Assembly (NCBI GenBank): GCA_963850345.1
Contig: CAWKKW010000002.1
Coordinates: forward strand, 372,001-436,000
Length of the DNA stretch: 64,000 nucleotides
DNA from: CAWKKW01 sp963850345
GTDB taxonomy: Bacteria > Acidobacteriota > Terriglobia > Terriglobales > Acidobacteriaceae
Direction: 5' to 3'
In this document: piece by piece, positions 7,926-16,585 of the stretch
How positions within the stretch are numbered: the first letter of the stretch is position 1
Layout: each line of letters opens with the position of its first letter
Translations under genes and position numbers: made by a program
Notes under the pieces: model-generated
Seen by the model: only the letters and a program-made list of their open reading frames with translations
What the model was told of the DNA's origin: nothing
Database searches by the model: none

Positions 7926-9317
7926 ATGGAAGTCCGGGAACTGGCTGGCGGTGTTCTGCTGCGCGAGGGTACGCGGTGCGCCTGTTTTCTGCCTTCGGTG
8001 ATGCGCCTGTTCAGCCTGGAGGCGCCTGTAGAGGTCTCGACTAACGAGCTGGTATCGCTGGCCATGCAGCAGATTGCGAGCGGGCCGTTGCGCGAGAGTG
8101 ACAGCGATCTTAGGACGGATGCGCGCCGCATCGAGACACGCACGGCGATGTTTCCGCTGCTGAAGAGCCATCTCAGGCCGCAGGCGAAACCGCAACTGGG
8201 ACGCCTGACGCTGAACATCAGCAATGCCTGCAACCTGGCGTGCACCTACTGTTATGCGCAGGGACAGCGTTCGCTCGACCCACCGATGATGCAGCCGGAG
8301 ACGGTGCGCAGGGTGCTCGAGCGTCTGCTCGAAATCTACGACGATATCGCGACGGTGCATTTTTTCGGTGGCGAGCCGTTGATGAACTGGCGGGCGATCG
8401 CCGCGGCGGGCGAGTTCCTGCACATTGCGGTGGTCTCGGGCAGGTTGCGCCGGATGCCGCAGTTTGTGGCGACGACGAATGGAACGTGGTCGCAGCCGGA
8501 TGTGCTGGAGACGCTGCAGCGCTGGCATGTGGCGTTGACGGTGAGCTGGGATGGCCCGGCCGAGGTGCACGATGCCTGTCGTCCGATGCAGTCGGGCGCG
8601 TCGAGCCACGAGATGCTGCAGACATCGCTGGAGCGCTTCGATGAGTGCAACATTCCCTACGACATTGAGTGCACATACAACGCGCGGCATGTGAGGAACG
8701 GCGTCTCCATCGTGCAGCTGATGGAGTTCTTTCACAAGCGGACGGGCAGGCGGGTGGTTCACATTTCGCCGGCGTACCTGGCCGAACCGGGCGATTACGA
8801 ATTCGGGCGAACACCGGATGCGGTGCCGGTCGAGGTGCTGGCGGAGGAGTTTCGCAAGGCGGCACGGTTCTCGATGGAGAACCTGGAGCGAGGCGAGGGT
8901 CCGGTGTTGGAGTCGGCCTACCAGGTGGCCCAGCGGCTGAGTCAGCGGGTGCCGTGCGCGATGGAGTGCCCGGCGTTTTTCACGCAGCTCTCGGTGGCGA
9001 CGGATGGGGCGGTGTATCCCTGCTTCATGTTTATGAGCGAGCCGGCGTTTCGGATGGGTAACCTGCTGGACGGAAGTTTTCCCGGCAGCGAGGCGACGCG
9101 GGTGGTGGAGCACTATTTTGCGGAGATGAGCAGCCGGCAGGAGGCGCCGTGGTATGCGTGTTTGTGCGGAGGGTGTATCGCGGGCGAGACCCTGATGACC
9201 GGCAGTCTGAGCGGGCAGGCGATGGCACCGGTGGCGGCGGCGATTGCGGAGGAGTGTGTGTTGTATATGGCCGCGCGTGGCAGTACGCACGAGCAGGAAA
9301 AGAGACGGGAGCCGTAA
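7926..9317 (+). CDS. Radical SAM/SPASM peptide maturase
   Basis: A 463-residue radical SAM enzyme. The N-terminal 90 residues form a separate domain, possibly for leader-peptide binding. The AdoMet cluster motif is CNLACTYC with C102, C106 and C109, followed by HFFGGEPLMNW (the GGE motif) and TTNGTW. The C-terminal part has a SPASM-type set of six Cys for auxiliary Fe-S clusters: VPCAMECP, AVYPC followed by GNLLDG, and ACLCGGC. Enzymes of this build install thioether or carbon-carbon links in ribosomal peptides, or mature quinone cofactors. The very next frame, overlapping by TAATG, encodes a small Cys-containing peptide, the expected substrate. The substrate and the chemistry are inference; the enzyme class is secure. 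Confidence 0.92.
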   Translation: MEVRELAGGVLLREGTRCACFLPSVMRLFSLEAPVEVSTNELVSLAMQQIASGPLRESDSDLRTDARRIETRTAMFPLLKSHLRPQAKPQLGRLTLNISNACNLACTYCYAQGQRSLDPPMMQPETVRRVLERLLEIYDDIATVHFFGGEPLMNWRAIAAAGEFLHIAVVSGRLRRMPQFVATTNGTWSQPDVLETLQRWHVALTVSWDGPAEVHDACRPMQSGASSHEMLQTSLERFDECNIPYDIECTYNARHVRNGVSIVQLMEFFHKRTGRRVVHISPAYLAEPGDYEFGRTPDAVPVEVLAEEFRKAARFSMENLERGEGPVLESAYQVAQRLSQRVPCAMECPAFFTQLSVATDGAVYPCFMFMSEPAFRMGNLLDGSFPGSEATRVVEHYFAEMSSRQEAPWYACLCGGCIAGETLMTGSLSGQAMAPVAAAIAEECVLYMAARGSTHEQEKRREP

Positions 9318-9352
9318 TGCGCCCAGACATCGAGTTCCACAAAGGAGAGAGT

Positions 9353-9544
9353 ATGTCGTTCGTACAGGAGCAGAGGTTGCAGTTTCAGGAGATCGATCCG
9401 GAGCTCTTGCAGAAGCTGATTCAGCGGGCGGGAACGCGGGGCGGGCAGGCGTTGGGAGCAGGCTGTGGCAGCGATTGCGGACGGGGCGCAAGTTGCAGTC
9501 CGCGCAGCGAAGCCATGCAGGAGCTGTTGTCCGAAGCGGATTGA
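9353..9544 (+). CDS. Candidate RiPP precursor peptide (three Cys) for the adjacent radical SAM enzyme
   Basis: A 63-residue peptide starting at ATG 9353 with a strong ribosome site AAAGGAGAG ending 3 bases before the start. An in-frame ATG at 9317 overlaps the maturase stop and would add 12 residues. The first half is a hydrophilic, helix-prone leader (FQEIDPELLQKLIQRAG), then GG, then a Gly/Ser/Cys segment GAGCGSDCGRGASCSP with C38, C42 and C48, and a charged follower ending LLSEAD. Size, position and leader/core division fit a RiPP precursor. No transporter or protease gene follows. I do not recognise the peptide as a known family such as SCIFF. Confidence 0.72.
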   Translation: MSFVQEQRLQFQEIDPELLQKLIQRAGTRGGQALGAGCGSDCGRGASCSPRSEAMQELLSEAD

Positions 9545-9600
9545 GAGCGGGATCGGGGGGCGGCGGGCGCTCAGGGTTTAGTGGGAGGATCGTCGCGAAT

Positions 9601-9636
9601 CCCACCCTTCGCGAAGAGCGAAGAGTGGAACACCCG
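9601..9636. repeat. Palindromic dispersed repeat, copy 1
   Basis: The 12-mer CCCACCCTTCGC followed after 5 bases by GCGAAG and GTGG forms a stem-loop, then CACCCG follows. The same 12-mer with a similar second arm and the same trailing CACCCG occurs at 38600. Intergenic, downstream of the peptide gene. The interval 9545-9780 holds no other recognised feature. Confidence 0.6.
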
Positions 9637-9780
9637 AGTTGCCACTGATGGAAACGGACGCTTCTGCCGAAGTACACACTAATACCTCTCCAAAGACTCG
9701 CAGGGCGTGGACCCGGTTGGTGGTCATGCCGCTATGCGGAACTCGCGCGGGGTGGTGGAACACTAAGGAGAAGATGATCC

Positions 9781-10614
9781 GTGAGTAAGGTTCTGCAAAC
9801 CGCCGCCGTCATGATGTGCATCGCAATAGGACCGCTGACGTTCGGGCAGCAGTCTTTTCGACAGAGTTTCTCCGCGCACAACAGTTCGATGACAGCGCTA
9901 CAGCCGGCGCTCATCACCCCGCTGGTCGCACCCGATCCACGCATCGTGCAGTATGCGAAGTTTTCCTTCGCCAACCAGTACACCGCGGCAGGCACTCACA
10001 CGGTGAACTACGGCAACAGCCGGGGATTCGGGTTGATTGGCGGAGATCGCTTTGAGTTCGATTTCGTTCCGCCGCCCTACATTCAGCACAACAGTTCGGC
10101 GGTGGATGGCTTTGGAGACACTTCGATGCTGGTCAAGTACCGCATCGTGTCAGGCAATGCGCAACACGGGAATTACGAGTTCACCGCCCTGCTGAACCAC
10201 TGTTTCGCGACGGGCACCCATAAGAACGGCACTGCGACAGATTCGTTTGGGCCCGCTCTGGCGGGAGCCAAGGCGTTCAAGCGCGTCGACGTGATCGCGT
10301 CGTTGGGCGGGACCTTGCCTGCAGGAAAAATCGCGGCGCAGGGCCGGTCGATCACGTGGAACACCGTCCTGCAGGCTCATGTAACCAAGCCTCTGTGGCT
10401 TGAGGTGGAGAACAACTCAACCTTCTACTTCGCCGGTAGCCATGATGGGAAGACGCAGAACTTTGCGACGCCCACCTTGTTCTACGTGTTGCGGCGAAAG
10501 GAGTGGAAGCCCACGCACCCCTTCTTCATCTTCGACAGCGGCATGCAGATCGCAACTTCCAGCTTCCACACCTACAACCACAATCTCATCTCGGAGATGC
10601 GCATCCTGTTTTAG
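9781..10614 (+). CDS. Exported protein, probable outer-membrane beta-barrel
   Basis: A 277-residue protein starting at GTG 9781, which has a good ribosome site (AAGGAGAAG) upstream. A signal peptide (VMMCIAIGPLTFGQQS) is followed by a sequence rich in alternating polar/hydrophobic strands and aromatic residues, for example RFEFDFVPPPYIQ, YEFTALLNHCF and LWLEVENNSTFYF. It ends in Phe (EMRILF), as expected for a substrate of the outer-membrane barrel assembly machinery. No enzymatic motif is visible. It resembles small solitary barrel proteins of unknown role, so transport or adhesion cannot be decided. Transcribed alone; the next gene is convergent. Confidence 0.7.
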   Translation: MSKVLQTAAVMMCIAIGPLTFGQQSFRQSFSAHNSSMTALQPALITPLVAPDPRIVQYAKFSFANQYTAAGTHTVNYGNSRGFGLIGGDRFEFDFVPPPYIQHNSSAVDGFGDTSMLVKYRIVSGNAQHGNYEFTALLNHCFATGTHKNGTATDSFGPALAGAKAFKRVDVIASLGGTLPAGKIAAQGRSITWNTVLQAHVTKPLWLEVENNSTFYFAGSHDGKTQNFATPTLFYVLRRKEWKPTHPFFIFDSGMQIATSSFHTYNHNLISEMRILF

Positions 10615-10915
10615 CGCATTTCTGCCGGACTTAGGGCGATCGGCGACAGGTAAAGGGGCAGCCGGCTTTGACTGCCTGTGGAAGGCCCAATCTTGAGAGC
10701 GCCATCCGCATGCGGGTTGATGAACCGGAGAAAGGGTACGGAGGTGGATCTCATCCGCTGCGCTGTTGCCCGACTCGGAAGCGCCAGAGTGGCTTCGTGC
10801 AGCTTAGTTCCCTCGCCGCGATTTGGAGTTATCTGAGGACCGTGCCGCCAACCATGAGGCGGGCGCCTGAGACGGCTGTTTGAGGGATTGAGGATGCTCA
10901 GCCTCCGCAGCCGCT
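10615..10915. other. Intergenic region between convergent genes
   Basis: About 300 bases between the barrel-like gene and the minus-strand DinB gene. I see only a weak hairpin (GGCAG at 10657 with CTGCC at 10672) that might end transcription. The open frames here show no protein-like composition. Confidence 0.4.
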
Positions 10916-11542
10916 TCATCCGAGCACCCCTCTTGATCCGGGCACTGCTCGCGATCCCGGCACTGGGCCCGACCCCGTTTCCTTCCACAGCCTTTCCCAG
11001 TTCCAGAGACCGCTGGTGACCTCTTGAGACAACGGGAAACCGAGCTGATGGGCGAGCATGCACACCTGTCCGCGATGGTGTGCCTCGTGGCAAAGCATAT
11101 AGCAGAGCATCTCGATCCCAACGGGCCAGGGTGGAGCCCATCCATCTCTACGAAAGCTCTGGACGCGCACCTCCGCATCGTCGAAGGCGGCGGCCAGCAT
11201 CTCCTGGCAGCGAAGGGCGCTCTCCGCCAGCGCAGTTCGCACCTGTTGCGGCGTCGCCTGGGCGCGGTTGAGCTGCGAGGGAACCTGCAGGTGAGGTGCG
11301 GATAGGCGAATCCACTTTGTACGGACATTGTGCAGGTGCGTGAAGTTGGCGGCGATGGTACGGACACCGCCCGGCGGTTTGGCTCTCCAGGCCAGCGGAT
11401 CGAGATGTTCAAGCAAAGCCTGGTTCATGCGGTCGTTGGCGGCAAAAGTCTGGATCGCTGCTGGGCCGAGTGGATTGCGGCGTGAGCGAATAGTCACGGT
11501 TCCCTGCTCCTGAAGTAAGGATCGTTGCCCGACGTCAGTCAT
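10916..11542 (-). CDS. DinB-family protein
   Basis: A 208-residue protein of the DinB/YfiT-like four-helix superfamily. The metal-binding His are visible: one in NFTHLHNVRTKW and the pair in CHEAHHRGQVCMLAHQLG. The conserved tryptophan-containing end GLWNWERLW is also typical. Members bind a divalent metal and several act as thiol-dependent transferases; the substrate here is unknown. The last 20 or so residues (GSGPVPGSRAVPGSRGVLG) are low complexity, with a repeated PGSR unit, and may not be part of the fold. No operon partner is evident. Confidence 0.8.
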   Translation of the reverse strand: MTDVGQRSLLQEQGTVTIRSRRNPLGPAAIQTFAANDRMNQALLEHLDPLAWRAKPPGGVRTIAANFTHLHNVRTKWIRLSAPHLQVPSQLNRAQATPQQVRTALAESALRCQEMLAAAFDDAEVRVQSFRRDGWAPPWPVGIEMLCYMLCHEAHHRGQVCMLAHQLGFPLSQEVTSGLWNWERLWKETGSGPVPGSRAVPGSRGVLG

Positions 11543-11859
11543 CGTTCCAATGATCCTGTGGGAGATTATCCGCGAGAAGCCGTGGGTAAGCGAGGAACTG
11601 CTCCATCCGGATCTCGTTTCGCTCGCCTGCTGTGCTAAACCCGATCCTGGGCCGGAGGCGGGCTGGTGGATCGATATTTCTACCGGGTATGACGCTCGCG
11701 GTGTACACGATGCGCAGCGGTTCGCAATGGTGGCTCAAAACTGCGGATGCCATGCTGGCTAGGGCTGCGGCCCGAGGCAGATACGTAACCACTGAGGGAA
11801 CACAAGCGAAGCCAGGGTTCAACGAGAGTTGAGAGTGTGAGCGTGCCGGTTTAAATCGA
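11543..11859. other. Intergenic region without recognised gene
   Basis: About 317 bases upstream of the DinB gene and downstream of the amidohydrolase gene, both minus strand. It should hold the DinB promoter. The short open frames on either strand show no motif and overlap neighbours, so I assign none. Confidence 0.4.
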
Positions 11860-13308
11860 CTAGTTTTCCGCGTGGCTTCCCTGCCCCACGAGCGCGCGGC
11901 CGGGGAAGACATTGGGCACCATCTCGCCATCGTCGATCAGCACACTGCCGCCGACGATGAGGAAGTGGACGCCCGTGCTGGGTTCCATAGGTTTCTCAAA
12001 CGTAGCGCGGTCGGTGATGGTCTGGGGATGGAAGACCACGATGTCGGCGTCGGCGCCCTCCTGCAATCTGCCTTTGTGGCGCGCGGCGGGCGTGGAGCGC
12101 TCGAGCATCTGCGCGGGCATGAGGCTCATTTTTCGCAGCGCATCCATCAGGGTCACCGTTCTCTTCTCGCGAACATACTGGGCCAGCACGCGCGAGTAGG
12201 TCCCGGCGTTGCGCGGATGGCCGGCCGCGCCGTCGCTGGCGATCATGACGAGCGGGTGAGGGATGACCTTGTCCACGATCTCCTGCGTGTTGCTGAAGAT
12301 GACCACCCAGCGATCGGTGGTAGAGGCGTGAAGCTCGTCGAAGCGTTCCTTGGTGAGGCGTTCGCCAGTGTCGGGGAGCAGCAGGTCGCTGTAAGTGATG
12401 TTCATGCGCTGTTGCCAGCCGGGGCTGAAGACAGCGGAGTTGATGGCGGTCATGCCGGCGATGTAGGGATACGCTTCGGTGCTGACGTCGAGGCCGCGGG
12501 CGCGCGCTCCTTCAACCATCGAGAGGCAGGCGAGCGAGTCGCGGGCGCAGGTGCTGTTGATGTGCACGATGTGGAGCGGAGCGCCGGTGATGGCGGCGGC
12601 TCCGATGACTTCGCCGAGGGATTCGATGGCCGAGCCGGGCTCAAGAGTGCCGGCGCTGCGCATGTGGGTGTAGACGGGCAGGCTGCGAGAGGCTGCGAGG
12701 CGGAACATGTCGATGACCTCGGCGCGGGTCGCGCCCGGCGTGTACTGGATGCCCATGCCGATGGCGAGGCCTCCGGCGTCGAGTTGGTCGCGGAGGCGCT
12801 GTTCGATCTTCTCAATCTGCTCCGGGGTGGCGGGCTGTTCGGTAGCCGGGCCGATTTTGGGGAGGATCACTCCGGACGCCAGCGGCGCGCCGAAGACCAG
12901 AGAGCGTGCGGCGACGTGACTGGCCGAGGTGCCGTAGTGGATGAGCGAGTGACCCTCCTTCTCTTCAAGGAACTGGGAGACGTCGGCGGCGCCGATTTCG
13001 AGTTCGAGGGCCATGGTTACGCCGTCGAAGGCCTTGAGACGTTGGCTGGCAAGGTCCTGCGCATGCTGGTGCAGATCGATGAAGCCGGGAGCGACGACCA
13101 AGCCTGCGGCGTGGACGACGCGGCGTCCCTGGAGTGTGTCGGAGGAGATGCGCAGGATTTTTCCATCGCGGATACCGACATTGCGGACGGCGTCAGTGCC
13201 CGTCTCGGGATCCATCACGCGACCGCCTTCGACCACGAGATCGTACTGCTGGGCGCAGAGGACCACGGTGGAGAGGGTCAGGAAGAGAGAAACGATGAGC
13301 TTGCGCAA
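11860..13308 (-). CDS. Exported amidohydrolase, D-aminoacylase-like
   Basis: An amidohydrolase-superfamily protein resembling N-acyl-D-amino-acid deacylases. The best start is TTG 13308 (GGAG 8 bases upstream), giving a signal peptide (MRKLIVSLFLTLSTVVLCAQQ) and 482 residues. Visible metal-site motifs are GFIDLHQHAQD, VYTHMRSAG, HIVHINS and the late Asp in VMIASDGAAGHPRN. The loop that in D-aminoacylases carries the metal-ligand Cys (VVVGNCG) reads MALELEIG here, so the metal site must differ. The end carries the usual GRLQEGADADIVVFHPQTI. Probable role: hydrolysis of an acylated amino acid, peptide or cyclic amide in the periplasm. The exact substrate is unknown. Confidence 0.82.
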   Translation of the reverse strand: MRKLIVSLFLTLSTVVLCAQQYDLVVEGGRVMDPETGTDAVRNVGIRDGKILRISSDTLQGRRVVHAAGLVVAPGFIDLHQHAQDLASQRLKAFDGVTMALELEIGAADVSQFLEEKEGHSLIHYGTSASHVAARSLVFGAPLASGVILPKIGPATEQPATPEQIEKIEQRLRDQLDAGGLAIGMGIQYTPGATRAEVIDMFRLAASRSLPVYTHMRSAGTLEPGSAIESLGEVIGAAAITGAPLHIVHINSTCARDSLACLSMVEGARARGLDVSTEAYPYIAGMTAINSAVFSPGWQQRMNITYSDLLLPDTGERLTKERFDELHASTTDRWVVIFSNTQEIVDKVIPHPLVMIASDGAAGHPRNAGTYSRVLAQYVREKRTVTLMDALRKMSLMPAQMLERSTPAARHKGRLQEGADADIVVFHPQTITDRATFEKPMEPSTGVHFLIVGGSVLIDDGEMVPNVFPGRALVGQGSHAEN

Positions 13309-13453
13309 GGCGACTCCGTCATGAAGGGCGATGATAGCAGGCGGGTGCGGAGCCCGGATGCGCTGCCCGTCCGCGGAGACGGGCCGGCTGACGGTAATGC
13401 GGGTGCTTGGGCTCTTCGCGCTTAGGCATGAGATTAATGGTGACAAGATCTCG

Positions 13454-13491
13454 GGCACGCGACTGGGGTGTTTCCGTCCAGGTCGCGTGCC
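13454..13491. terminator. Strong hairpin, possible terminator
   Basis: The arms GGCACGCGACTGG (13454-13466) and CCAGGTCGCGTGCC (13478-13491) pair over 13 bases with one bulged G and an 11-base loop. ACATTTTTG follows on the plus strand, but no plus-strand gene ends here. The preceding minus-strand gene (stop at 13562) does, so it may serve that gene. Confidence 0.5.
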
Positions 13492-13561
13492 ACATTTTTG
13501 ATCCGCCGCCGAATGCGCATTCAACAAGCGGGACAGCAAGGATCATTCACGGTGCGCCAAA

Positions 13562-14008
13562 CTAGTCGTCCACCTTGGTGAACTCGGTGGTGACGGCGTC
13601 GGTAGCGAGAACACTGTGAATGAGTTTTCCGTCCTTTTCGATGACGAAGGACAGGCGGAGAGGAACGGGGCTGTTAGGCGTGTTGATGATCGCCGTACCG
13701 GTGCAGTTCGCGTTGACGGTGTACCTTCCGGTTGCAGGCGTGAAGCCAGGGGCGAGCGACAGTCCGCCGATGACCGTGTGTTCCACCCAGTTCAGATGCC
13801 CGTTGCCATCGAAATGAGTCAGGCCGACGGAGCGGAACGTGAGCGAGACCGTGGGCGCCGGCGACAAAGCACCCTCCGCGTGGTAGCCGTAGGCGCCTTG
13901 CAGCGTTCCGTTGTTGCAGTACTCGGCTTGCGCCGGTGTTGCGAGCGCGAGGGAAAGGCACAGGAACAAGCTCATGATCGCGGGGAGTTGCAGCAATCGT
14001 TTTTGCAT
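13562..14008 (-). CDS. Small secreted protein of unknown function
   Basis: A 148-residue protein with a clear signal peptide (LPAIMSLFLCLSLALATPAQAEY). The mature part begins YCNNGTLQGAYGYHAEG and continues with strands such as VGLTHFDGNGHLNWVEH and GRYTVNANCTGTAIINT, giving two Cys that could form a disulfide. The pattern (C at start, GxYGYxxxG, FDGNG, YTVNxxCTGT) is typical of a small secreted beta-rich family common in soil Acidobacteriota. No catalytic motif is visible. It is divergent from the winged-helix/TolB gene; the 178-base gap contains a TATAAC -10-like element facing that gene. Confidence 0.75.
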   Translation of the reverse strand: MQKRLLQLPAIMSLFLCLSLALATPAQAEYCNNGTLQGAYGYHAEGALSPAPTVSLTFRSVGLTHFDGNGHLNWVEHTVIGGLSLAPGFTPATGRYTVNANCTGTAIINTPNSPVPLRLSFVIEKDGKLIHSVLATDAVTTEFTKVDD

Positions 14009-14186
14009 GGGGACCCTCCAAGGTCACGGCGAATATAGGGCGCTCCCAACCGGGCCGCAATGGTCGCGCGCTTCCTTCCATGTTCCTTCTGTGTTCCCGG
14101 CTATGTGCCATGGCGTGAACAGGTTTAGAGCCGGAGGGCAGAGTTCGGTTTGGCGGACGGCGCGTTGGTATAACATCCTCCTTTCT

Positions 14187-16448
14187 ATGACGACTTCGCC
14201 CACCTCGTCTCGAATCCGGTTTGGTGTGTTCGAAGTCGATGCCCGGTCGGGCGAGTTGCGAAGACACGGCTCCAGAATCGATTTGCAGGAACAGCCTTTC
14301 CAGGCGCTGCTGTTGCTGGTGGAGCAGGCGGGCGAGGTGGTCTCCCGCGAAGAGCTGCAAAAGAGGCTCTGGCCCGATGGAACGTTTGTCGATTTCGATC
14401 GCGGCCTGAACAAGGCCATTAACAAGCTGCGTGCAGCGTTGCGGGACAGCGCGGACAAGCCGCGGTACATCGAAACTCTGCCGCAGAGGGGTTACCGGTT
14501 TGTGGCACCGGTCGAGACAGTGGCTTCGGAATCAGAGCTGGAAGTCAACGACCACTCGGAAGTAAGCCCTAGGCCCGAAACGGCTCACGCTCCGGTCTCA
14601 ACACAGCACGAGTCCAGGGCCCTGCCTACCGCCAAGCAAGAGCCGGTCTGGATTGCACCGCACAGAAGGCTGCGTGCCGATCTGAAGTTTGGCCTGATGC
14701 TGGTTGCATTGGTTGTTGTCGCGATCGGCGTGCGGGTTGTTTGGAGGGAGGCACACCGAAGCAACACGCCTCCCCGGCTGGCCACTGAATCGCGGTTGAC
14801 GGCCAATTCGCCGGACCTGCCGGTCACCAGTGCGGCGATTTCGCCAGACGGCAAGTTGATGGCTTATACCGATGCCACGGGTTTCTACCTGCGACTGGTA
14901 GACAGCGGGGAGACGCATCCGCTGAGTTTGCCAAAGGGGTTTGACGCTTCGGTTGAGAGCTGGTTTCCGGACAGCTTGCACCTGGTCGTCTCCTCGATAG
15001 GGAAGGCGGAAAGAGCACCGAGCCTCTGGGAGATTTCGGCGCTGGGTGGCGCGCCTCACAGGCTGGTGGAGACAGGCTCTTCGGCCAGGGTCTCGCCTGA
15101 TGGGAAGCATATCGGGTTCCTCAAAGGGCCATGGGACGACGGCGAGATCTGGATCGCGAATGAACGCGGAGAGGAGATGCGGAGGGTGATGGATGGAGGC
15201 GCCGACTCCTTCGGCCCGATCGCCTGGTCGCCCGATGGAAAGCGATTTGCGTATGTGAGGTCGTCGATCGAGCGCTCGAACGGACAGATGGAGATCTACA
15301 GCCTGGAAGATGGACACACGCAACATCTCTTCGCCGCCGTTGGGCTGGGCCGGGAGGTGCTGTGGGTCGCGACGGATCGGCTGATCTATTCCCTGCCGGA
15401 ACCGCCGCCGAATCAGGGAGATTACAACCTTTGGCAGATACAAATGAATGGCCGCGAAGACCTCGTTTCACCGAGGCGGCTCTCGAGCGATCACGACCAG
15501 GTGGCTTCGATCAGCATGGCTCGGGATGGGAAGCGGCTCGCTTTGCTGCGGGCCAGTTCGCAGTCGGATGTGTACCTGGCGGAGTTGGACGTGCACGGCA
15601 ACCTGACTCACGGGCCGCAGCGATTCACGCACGACGAGAGGCAGGATTTTCCTTCTTCGTGGACGCCCGACAGCAAGGCAGTACTGGTGGTGTCAGATCG
15701 TGACGGACCCAGTCACATCTTCACGCAGGCAATCGATGCGGTGCAGCCCGAACTTCTCGTTGGCGGCAAGCAGGATGTCTGGCTGGCGCACATGACTCCG
15801 GATGAATCCGGCGTGTTGTACCTGGCGAGCGCAGCGCAGGTAGGAGCGTCAGACATGGTGCGCCTCATGCGAACGTCGCTGGCGGGCGGGCCTTCTTCGG
15901 TAGTGCTGGAAAAACTCGGCATCGTAAATTTCCAATGCGCCCGCCTGCCATCACAACTGTGTGTTTATGGCCAGGTCGATTCGGAGTTTTACCGTTTCTT
16001 TCGCTTCGATCCAAGCAACGGAATGAGCGCAGAGATTTCGTCGGCGCGGGTGAAGAAGGAGGGCGGGTTGAATAATTGGAATCTTTCCCCCGATGGCAAG
16101 TACCTCGTGACCTGCCGGTCACAGAATCCTTACGCGCAAAGTGGCCTGCGCATTCTCGACCTCATCCTTAACAAGGAACGAACTCTGCCGGTAGGCGGGG
16201 TCAAGCTGATAATCGGCACCGACTGGGCTGCGGACAGCAAGAGCATTTTTATAGGAGGCTACATGGGCCGAGGCTCCTACGGGACGCGGTCGGGGTTGGT
16301 CCAGGTGGATCTGGCGGGGAATGTGCAGACGTTGGTTGAAGGGAAAGCTCCAGCCATTCTCGGCGGGACGCCTTCCCCGGACGGACGCCGCCTGGCGCTG
16401 GGAGGGAACACGTACACCGCCAACGTCTGGATGGTGGAGAACTTTTGA
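14187..16448 (+). CDS. Membrane-anchored winged-helix regulator with TolB-type beta-propeller
   Basis: A 753-residue one-component regulator. Residues about 10-107 are an OmpR/PhoB-type DNA-binding winged helix (RFGVFEVDARSGELRRHG, then LVEQAGEVVSREELQKRLWP, and ending YIETLPQRGYRFVAPV). A Pro/Thr linker leads to one membrane helix (LKFGLMLVALVVVAIGVRVVW). The remaining 550 residues are WD40/PD40 propeller repeats with SPDGK, SPDGKHIGF, WSPDGKRFAYV and LSPDGKYLVT, which would lie in the periplasm. The architecture resembles CadC-like regulators that bind DNA while anchored in the membrane. The signal and targets are unknown. ATG 14187 fits the winged-helix start. Transcription ends at a hairpin overlapping the stop. 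Confidence 0.9.
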   Translation: MTTSPTSSRIRFGVFEVDARSGELRRHGSRIDLQEQPFQALLLLVEQAGEVVSREELQKRLWPDGTFVDFDRGLNKAINKLRAALRDSADKPRYIETLPQRGYRFVAPVETVASESELEVNDHSEVSPRPETAHAPVSTQHESRALPTAKQEPVWIAPHRRLRADLKFGLMLVALVVVAIGVRVVWREAHRSNTPPRLATESRLTANSPDLPVTSAAISPDGKLMAYTDATGFYLRLVDSGETHPLSLPKGFDASVESWFPDSLHLVVSSIGKAERAPSLWEISALGGAPHRLVETGSSARVSPDGKHIGFLKGPWDDGEIWIANERGEEMRRVMDGGADSFGPIAWSPDGKRFAYVRSSIERSNGQMEIYSLEDGHTQHLFAAVGLGREVLWVATDRLIYSLPEPPPNQGDYNLWQIQMNGREDLVSPRRLSSDHDQVASISMARDGKRLALLRASSQSDVYLAELDVHGNLTHGPQRFTHDERQDFPSSWTPDSKAVLVVSDRDGPSHIFTQAIDAVQPELLVGGKQDVWLAHMTPDESGVLYLASAAQVGASDMVRLMRTSLAGGPSSVVLEKLGIVNFQCARLPSQLCVYGQVDSEFYRFFRFDPSNGMSAEISSARVKKEGGLNNWNLSPDGKYLVTCRSQNPYAQSGLRILDLILNKERTLPVGGVKLIIGTDWAADSKSIFIGGYMGRGSYGTRSGLVQVDLAGNVQTLVEGKAPAILGGTPSPDGRRLALGGNTYTANVWMVENF

Positions 16449-16472
16449 ACGCGCAGGAGAGTGCGCGTTTCC
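16448..16472 (+). terminator. Hairpin terminator of the winged-helix/TolB gene
   Basis: AACGCGCA (16448-16455), loop GGAGAG, TGCGCGTT (16462-16469), followed by TCC. The stem begins at the last base of the stop codon. The U-tract is short, so efficiency is uncertain. Confidence 0.5.
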
Positions 16473-16585
16473 GACGCGAATGCTAGTCAGGCCGTGCGGT
16501 TTGCCGCATGCCTCTTACCGTGGCTACAATCCGTTGAACCCCGAGCAGTTCGCATCTGCGGCCGTGCCGGGATGGAGGCATTGAA

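Noticed and set aside
7875..9677. A 600-codon open frame on the minus strand
   Set aside because: It lies opposite the radical SAM gene and is very rich in Arg/His/Pro, as expected of an antisense frame in G+C-rich DNA; it has no domain.
11535..11930. A 131-codon minus-strand frame between DinB and the amidohydrolase
   Set aside because: Overlaps both real genes, has no motif and an Arg/Pro/Ser-rich shadow-like composition.
11872..13425. A 517-codon open frame on the plus strand
   Set aside because: Antisense shadow of the amidohydrolase gene, with repetitive Gly/Asp/Val composition and no motif.
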